A stretch of 10,109 bases of DNA. Source: G020354025 sp964621455 (GTDB taxonomy: Bacteria; Fidelibacterota; Marinisomatia; SCGC-AAA003-L08; TS1B11). Positions 5,936 to 10,109 of this stretch are shown here, one piece after another. The stretch spans positions 1-10,109 of the forward strand of contig CAZULW010000082.1 of assembly GCA_964621455.1 (NCBI GenBank), written 5' to 3'. Each line of letters begins with the position of its first letter. Position 1 is the first letter of the stretch. The position numbers and the translations under genes were made by a program. The notes beneath the pieces were generated by a model that saw nothing but the letters and a program-made list of their open reading frames with translations, was not told the DNA's origin and searched no databases.

Positions 5936-7168
5936 ATGTTCTCCCTGAGTACACTATTGGCAGCCGGTAGTCTGCTGATCGCCGTGCCATCGGTATTGGC
6001 CTTGGATGATGGGTTTGTGCAGGCCAGCCAATCCCAACTGGTGCCCCAACAGCGGGAGAGGCGTTTCCCACAGGGATCCTTGCGGACAAGCAGCGACGAT
6101 CCCAGCGAGGCAATGTTATGGCGCGGAATCGATGCCATGTATTCCTACCGCTTCCACGAAGCAGAGACCGCCCTGGATTCCGCCATGGTCCTTGACCCCT
6201 ACAATGCCGTGGCACCCTTCGTGGCCGTGGCCAACCAATGGCAGTTGAGTCTCACCGAACGGGGTTTTGAGGCCTCGCACGAAGCGCTGCTCCAGGCAGT
6301 TACTGCCAGTATACCCAAGTATGATGCCATGATTTCCCGCTACGGCCGCCGGGCGGATATCCTCCTTTTTCTAGGCAGCACCTATGGCTTGAGAGCCCGG
6401 GTTCACCTGGGGGATAAGAACTGGCTGGCGGGCCTGTATTCCGGCCTGAAAGGGTGGAGATTGATTCGTCAAGCCTATGCCCTGGACAGCACCCTCGCCG
6501 ATGCCTACCTGCCCATCGGCGCATTCGATTACTACGCCGGCATGCACTCGGCCCCGGTGCAGCTGGCCGCCAGGTTATTCGGCATTAATCCTGACCGGTC
6601 CGGGAGCATTCAGGTGCTCCAGCGGGCGGTCCGCCAGGCACCCTATGCCTGGATCGAGGCTGCCAGTACCCTCTCCATCATTTACCTGTACATCGAGGAC
6701 GACCCTGAGATGGCCTACCAGTACACCGACCTGCTGCTGCGCCATTATCCCGAGAACTATTATTTCAATTTCCTGATGGGTGAGGAGCTGGTGAGGACTC
6801 ATCGCCTGGCGGAGGCGCGGGAATTCACTCCCCGGCTGGAAGCCCTTATTGAGCAGTCCCACCCCAACCAGCGGCTGGAATGGGTGCTCAAGTATGCCAC
6901 CCTGGAGGCGGCCCTGGCGTTCGAGGAGGGGGACCTGGATAAAGCGCTGGAGCGCTGCCGGTGGGTCATTGAGCATTATGACATGGAGTTCGATTGGCAC
7001 CTGGGAATTGTGCATTATATGCGGGGGCAGATCAGGGAAGGCCGCGCCGACCTGACCGGAGCCCGGGAGGACTACCGCGTCGTGGCGAAGCTGGGCAACC
7101 GGACCTACCTGGTTGAGGAGGCCCGGGCTGGGCTGGACCGTGTCAGCCGGATGATGGCCGGGCGGTAG
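5936..7168 (+). CDS. Exported TPR-repeat protein
   Basis: 410 residues from ATG 5936; no other in-frame start lies between it and the TAA at 5909-5911. The N-terminus MFSLSTLLAAGSLLIAVPS is a signal-like hydrophobic stretch with likely cleavage after SVLA (residue 22), though it lacks the usual basic n-region. The rest is helical repeat: AMLWRGIDAMYSYRFHEAE, LDSAMVLDP, ADILLFLGSTYGLRARVHLG, AYLPIGAFDYYAG, EEGDLDKALERCRWV and AREDYRVVAKLG are TPR-like turns. The YGLRAR...GAFDYY pattern faintly recalls IML2/TTC39-type TPR proteins, a low-confidence resemblance. Probably cotranscribed with the TPR lipoprotein 36 nt upstream, suggesting the two work together in the periplasm or at the outer membrane. 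Function unknown. Confidence 0.75.
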   Translation: MFSLSTLLAAGSLLIAVPSVLALDDGFVQASQSQLVPQQRERRFPQGSLRTSSDDPSEAMLWRGIDAMYSYRFHEAETALDSAMVLDPYNAVAPFVAVANQWQLSLTERGFEASHEALLQAVTASIPKYDAMISRYGRRADILLFLGSTYGLRARVHLGDKNWLAGLYSGLKGWRLIRQAYALDSTLADAYLPIGAFDYYAGMHSAPVQLAARLFGINPDRSGSIQVLQRAVRQAPYAWIEAASTLSIIYLYIEDDPEMAYQYTDLLLRHYPENYYFNFLMGEELVRTHRLAEAREFTPRLEALIEQSHPNQRLEWVLKYATLEAALAFEEGDLDKALERCRWVIEHYDMEFDWHLGIVHYMRGQIREGRADLTGAREDYRVVAKLGNRTYLVEEARAGLDRVSRMMAGR

Positions 7169-7196
7169 GATGGGCGCCCTGACTTTCCTCGGTACT

Positions 7197-7694
7197 TCAG
7201 CTCAGGTGAAGAACCAATCCATCTTTCACTTCAATCCCGGTAACCTCGACGGGCAAATGAGGGTCCCCCCATTTTGATAGGAAAGCCTCAATGGGAATCC
7301 CCAGCTGGCCATCACGCCACTCCAGGTGCACCCGGTCTCCAGGGTGTCGTTGAATAGCCCCATTGACGATTTTTTGCAAGGCGCTCCGGGCAGCCCGGAA
7401 GAGGGACCCCCGGAGGATCCCGACTCGCTCAAGCGTGAACCAAAGGGCATCATCACGGACCTGCCAGTTGGTCAGGCTTAAGGTCACCTCAATACCCCTG
7501 GTAGCCGGGTCCCCGCGCAGATGGAAGTTCAGGGGCAGCTGGACCACATCCTGCCCGATGTGAAGCTGGTCCACCGCCAGCGAGGCCGCCCCGAAGCGGC
7601 CAAGGTCGAGAACGACTTTCCCGCTGTCAACGCCCGGCAAAGCGCGGATAATACGTTTTAGCAGGGGGGTGCTCAGGGCGATTTGGCTCTTCAT
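7197..7694 (-). CDS. Hypothetical protein, soluble, beta-rich
   Basis: 165 residues from ATG 7694 to TGA at 7199-7197. I do not recognise the family. There is no signal peptide or membrane helix. The sequence alternates beta-like segments (KVVLDLGRFG, LPLNFHLRG, IEVTLSLTNWQV, LVLHLS) with an amphipathic helix around SLFRAARSALQKIVNGAI, a pattern also seen in lipid-binding DUF2993/LmeA-like folds, but I cannot support that assignment. No good ribosome site is visible; GGGGAGGG lies about 23 nt before the ATG, too far for normal use. Coding potential is supported by an uninterrupted frame and a sensible amino acid mix. It converges on the TPR gene, with only 28 nt between the two stops. Confidence 0.6.
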   Translation of the reverse strand: MKSQIALSTPLLKRIIRALPGVDSGKVVLDLGRFGAASLAVDQLHIGQDVVQLPLNFHLRGDPATRGIEVTLSLTNWQVRDDALWFTLERVGILRGSLFRAARSALQKIVNGAIQRHPGDRVHLEWRDGQLGIPIEAFLSKWGDPHLPVEVTGIEVKDGLVLHLS

Positions 7695-7890
7695 GGGTAC
7701 GGTCTGGTAAAACGAGTCCCTCCCCTTATACCTGCTGGCGAGGTCAGGGGTTCGGTGATGTTCGCGGCGGTTTGACTGGTGGTGTCCTTGTCAGGTCGGC
7801 CACAGCTCCTGGCCTGCATGCTGGCCCATCCGTATGGGGGCTTGAGTTCAGGGTCGGGTATGCCGTTGCAAGCGGCGCCTGGATCACGCT
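7695..7890. other. Intergenic region, no gene seen
   Basis: GC-rich spacer upstream of the hypothetical gene and downstream of the membrane protein gene. It contains a 4-bp GC stem, GCCG (7862-7865)/CGGC (7873-7876), and the stem CTGGAT (7879-7884)/ATCCAG (7895-7900) overlaps the membrane protein stop. Neither has a T-tract, so they are only weak terminator candidates. No convincing promoter was found; TATAAG on the minus strand lacks a matching -35. Confidence 0.4.
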
Positions 7891-8481
7891 CTAAATCCAG
7901 CCAAAGCGAATAAGCGTTTTATTTACTCTCAGCGCAAAGACCCCTGCCAATGCGATAAGAAGGAGGGTCAGATAGGGGCTGAACGTGCCGTAAACTTGGA
8001 GTCCCAGAATGATAGCTGTGATCACCAGAAAGAGGCACAAGGTTGCCACCCGCTTCCGTCTGACCCGATAAGGTTTGAGTTGGGCGGCAAAATCGCCCGG
8101 AACGGTGGTTTCGGAGCCGATGCCGGCCAGCAAAGCTTCAATTCTTGGCTGCAACCCAAAATGTACGTAGGAGAGCAGCGCCATAAGGGTTAGTAGAAGA
8201 AACGTTTTCGCCAACACGATCCAGCTCGTCCACAGGGTACTTATTCCCAGCGGACCCAGGAATAATAGTAGCACGCCTGTGATCAGGACCGTTGTTTGAA
8301 ATACAAAGCACCTTGCTGCACCTCTTCGGATTATGTTTTCCATGTACCGATCCGCGTGGTAGTTGAAAGCGGCACCCAATTGCGCGCGCTCATTAACAAC
8401 GATGAGGTTGAAAAGCGGAACAGACATGAATACAAAGCCTATGATATGCAGAAATCTCACAATGTGATAAGCGTTCTCCAT
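7891..8481 (-). CDS. Five-helix integral membrane protein (DUF2269/CopD-like appearance)
   Basis: 196 residues from ATG 8481, with a strong AAGGAGG (8493-8487) 5 nt upstream, so the start is secure. Hydrophobic helices lie at about 7-29, 56-78, 84-107, 146-165 and 169-186. A charged loop (111-145, ending PYRVRRKR) between helices 3 and 4 is probably cytoplasmic. The opening YHIVRFLHIIGFVFM and the helix-3 end SYVHFG place H12 and H107 within or at the edge of membrane helices, a layout seen in small heme- or metal-associated membrane families such as DUF2269, CopD and HemJ-like proteins. The resemblance is by eye and weak; no enzyme motif is visible. It follows the malic enzyme gene on the same strand after 84 nt of AT-rich repeats, which may hold its own promoter. 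Confidence 0.7.
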   Translation of the reverse strand: MENAYHIVRFLHIIGFVFMSVPLFNLIVVNERAQLGAAFNYHADRYMENIIRRGAARCFVFQTTVLITGVLLLFLGPLGISTLWTSWIVLAKTFLLLTLMALLSYVHFGLQPRIEALLAGIGSETTVPGDFAAQLKPYRVRRKRVATLCLFLVITAIILGLQVYGTFSPYLTLLLIALAGVFALRVNKTLIRFGWI

Positions 8482-8486
8482 ATTAG

Positions 8487-8493
8487 CCTCCTT
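8487..8493 (-). promoter_or_regulatory. Strong Shine-Dalgarno for the five-helix membrane protein
   Basis: AAGGAGG on the minus strand, 5 nt before ATG 8481. It is the best ribosome site in the window and fixes this start. Confidence 0.8.
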
Positions 8494-8515
8494 CCCTATT
8501 AAGCTTTTAAAATGT

Positions 8516-8570
8516 CACTTAGTATTTAAATGTACGGTCACCTAATATCTAAAGCCACCTAATATCTAAA
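8516..8570. repeat. Three-copy 15-bp direct repeat in an AT-rich spacer
   Basis: CACCTAATATCTAAA occurs exactly at 8539-8553 and 8556-8570 (period 17). A third copy, CACTTAGTATTTAAA at 8516-8530, differs at three transition positions. The last copy overlaps the malic enzyme stop codon (CTA at 8566-8568). The block lies between the malic enzyme stop and the strong ribosome site of the membrane protein gene and is far more AT-rich than its surroundings. It could be repeated operator sites or a local tandem duplication. Confidence 0.6.
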
Positions 8571-10109
8571 TATACGAAGTGTATTCCGGTTTCCAAACCC
8601 AGTCCCGTATGTAGCTTTCGAGGTCGTCGGGTTCCGGCTCGCCATTGATACCCAGCCGGTAGACCTCGCGGGCCACAGCGGCGGCAATTTCCAACGAGAC
8701 TTCCTGTATATCCGATTGGCGCGGGTAAACGCTGCCTTCCTCGAGCAGTTCGTCGGATACGGTGTTGGCCAGGGCCAAGGCTGCCTGATGGAACATGCTG
8801 TTGACAATCCGTTTAGCCCCACTTACGACGGCTCCCAGGCCAAGGCCGGGGAAGATATAGGCGTTGTTCCCCTGACCGGGCCGGAAAAAGTGCCCATCGA
8901 TCGTGAGGGGGTCAAAGGGGCTGCCGCTGGCGAAGATGGCCTGGCCGTCGGTCCATCTATAGGCCTGATCGGCGGTGCACTCGGCCTTGGAAGTGGGATT
9001 GCTGAGGGCGAAGATTATGGGTCGCTCCACGTGCCTAGTCATAGCCCGCACTATCATCTCATTGAAAAGTCCCGGTTTCCCCGATACGCCAAGCAATACA
9101 GTCGGTTTAACCCTTTCCACTACTCTTCCCAATGTGCTGACGGGCTCTTCGTCCCGGGCGAAGAGCAGTTTGTGGGGTGCCAGTTCCCCAGGCCGCTGGT
9201 GGGTGACCAGCCCCTTGGAATCCACGTGCCAGAAGCGCTGCTTGGCTTCCTCTTCGGTAAGCCCTTCTTCTTTCATCCCGGTTACAATGGCCTCGGCTAT
9301 ACCGATACCGGCCTCGCCGGCACCCAGGAAGACAATACGCTGTTCGGACAGGGACTGCTTGGTGATGCGGAGCGCGCCCAGCAGGCCGGCCAGTATAACG
9401 GCACCCGTGCCCTGGATATCGTCGTTGAGGACTGGTGCCTCATCCCGGTATTTCTCAAGAAGGCGGAAGGCGTTGGTATTGCCGAAGTCCTCAAACTGGA
9501 TGATGCAGCGCGGCCAGCGGGCGTGAACCGCGTGGATGAACTCGTCAATCAGCGCGTCATAGGCTTCGCCGCGCTCGCGGGGATGGTCCAGTCCCAGGTA
9601 GAGGGGATCCTGCCGCAGCTCCTCGTTGTTCGTGCCTACGTCCAGGCAGACGGGGAGGGTCTTGCTGGGATCAATCCCGGCTGCGGCCACGTATAGACTC
9701 AATTTGCCGACCGGGATTCCCATCCCGTTGAGGCCCAGGTCGCCCAGCCCCAGGATCCGTTCGCCGTCGGTGACCACGATGATGTGGATGTCCTGGTAGG
9801 GCCAGTTGGCCAGGAGGTTGTCAACCCGTCCCCGGTCTCTCAGACTGATGCACAGCCCGCGGGGGCGGCGGAAAATGCGGCTGTATTTCTGGCAGGCCAG
9901 CCCGACGGTAGGCGTGTAAACAATCGGCATCATCTCTTCCAAATTCTCTTCCAGCAGGCGGTAGAAAAGGGTCTCGTTGCGGTCGAGGAGACCGATGAGG
10001 TAGATGTATCTCTCCAGATCGGTCTTCTTATGGCTATAGTTCTCGGAGACCAGTTCCAGCTGTTCCTCGATCAGGATATACTTGGGTGGCAGCAGTCCGC
10101 GCAGGCCCA
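8566..10109 (-). CDS. Malic enzyme (N-terminus outside window)
   Basis: Oxidatively decarboxylates malate to pyruvate with NAD(P), a cytosolic link between the TCA cycle and pyruvate. 513 codons plus TAG are visible; the frame is open to the right edge and begins in GLRGLLPPKY, a conserved family start region, so about 40-50 residues are missing. In visible numbering: MPIVYTPTVG with catalytic Tyr64, FRRPRGL (79-85), GDLGLNGMGIPVGKL with Lys135, GTNNEELRQDPLYLG (158-172), metal ligands in FEDF (E206, D207) and NDDIQGT (D230), and the dinucleotide loop GAGEAG (262-267). All catalytic and metal residues are present. It is the long single-domain type, without the phosphotransacetylase-like domain of MaeB. 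The segment VDSKGL (295-300) resembles NADP-linked enzymes, so cofactor choice is open. The gene ends at the repeat block before the membrane protein gene. Confidence 0.95.
   Translation of the reverse strand, partial: GLRGLLPPKYILIEEQLELVSENYSHKKTDLERYIYLIGLLDRNETLFYRLLEENLEEMMPIVYTPTVGLACQKYSRIFRRPRGLCISLRDRGRVDNLLANWPYQDIHIIVVTDGERILGLGDLGLNGMGIPVGKLSLYVAAAGIDPSKTLPVCLDVGTNNEELRQDPLYLGLDHPRERGEAYDALIDEFIHAVHARWPRCIIQFEDFGNTNAFRLLEKYRDEAPVLNDDIQGTGAVILAGLLGALRITKQSLSEQRIVFLGAGEAGIGIAEAIVTGMKEEGLTEEEAKQRFWHVDSKGLVTHQRPGELAPHKLLFARDEEPVSTLGRVVERVKPTVLLGVSGKPGLFNEMIVRAMTRHVERPIIFALSNPTSKAECTADQAYRWTDGQAIFASGSPFDPLTIDGHFFRPGQGNNAYIFPGLGLGAVVSGAKRIVNSMFHQAALALANTVSDELLEEGSVYPRQSDIQEVSLEIAAAVAREVYRLGINGEPEPDDLESYIRDWVWKPEYTSYI

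Noticed and set aside
7172..7179. GGGCGCCC palindrome between the convergent stops as a terminator
   Set aside because: No loop and no T-tract; too short to form a useful hairpin.
8516..8570. CRISPR array
   Set aside because: Repeats are only 15 bp with 2-8 bp between them and no cas genes nearby.
8716..9696. Long open frame (326 codons) on the plus strand
   Set aside because: It is antisense to the strongly conserved malic enzyme, has no recognisable domain, and is explained by GC-rich codon use on the other strand.
9943..10109. TTG at 9942-9940 as the malic enzyme start
   Set aside because: The frame stays open upstream and encodes conserved malic enzyme sequence (GLRGLLPPKY, LDRNETLFYRLL), so the gene runs past the window edge.

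Overview
The window looks like chromosomal DNA of a diderm (Gram-negative type) bacterium with fairly high GC. The evidence is a predicted outer-membrane beta-barrel ending in Phe, two lipoprotein signals and Sec signal peptides. No rRNA, tRNA, phage, IS or CRISPR is visible, so the phylum cannot be fixed. The mix of TPR lipoproteins and flavinylation genes would suit an uncultured FCB-like lineage, but that is a weak inference.

Layout. (1) 1-716, minus strand: a flavin-dependent dehalogenase/nitroreductase of the iodotyrosine deiodinase type, running off the left edge. (2) 717-906: a divergent intergenic region with a sigma70-like promoter for the left gene and a Fur-box-like operator (834-852) just upstream of the rightward genes. 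(3) 907-4193, plus strand: a compact operon of four overlapping genes. They encode an outer-membrane beta-barrel, a secreted FMN-binding-domain protein, a four-helix membrane protein with histidines predicted on the periplasmic side, and an ApbE-type FMN transferase lipoprotein. A hairpin terminator candidate follows at 4207-4230. (4) 4253-7168, plus strand: two exported TPR proteins, the first a lipoprotein with a long low-complexity linker. (5) 7197-7694, minus: an unrecognised soluble protein. (6) 7891-8481, minus: a five-helix membrane protein. (7) 8482-8565: an AT-rich spacer with a repeated 15-bp sequence. (8) 8566-10109, minus: malic enzyme, missing its N-terminus at the right edge.

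How they fit together. The four-gene block is the most interesting part. ApbE covalently attaches FMN to Thr in SGAT-type sites, and the second gene carries such a site behind a signal peptide. The third gene could feed electrons from the membrane to that periplasmic flavin, and the barrel could admit or hold the substrate. The Fur-like operator suggests the system is induced by iron limitation, so a plausible hypothesis is a periplasmic flavin-based ferric (or ferric-chelate) reductase for iron uptake. This rests on motifs and gene order; electron donor and acceptor are not shown by the sequence. The divergent neighbour is also an FMN enzyme, but nothing ties it functionally to the operon.
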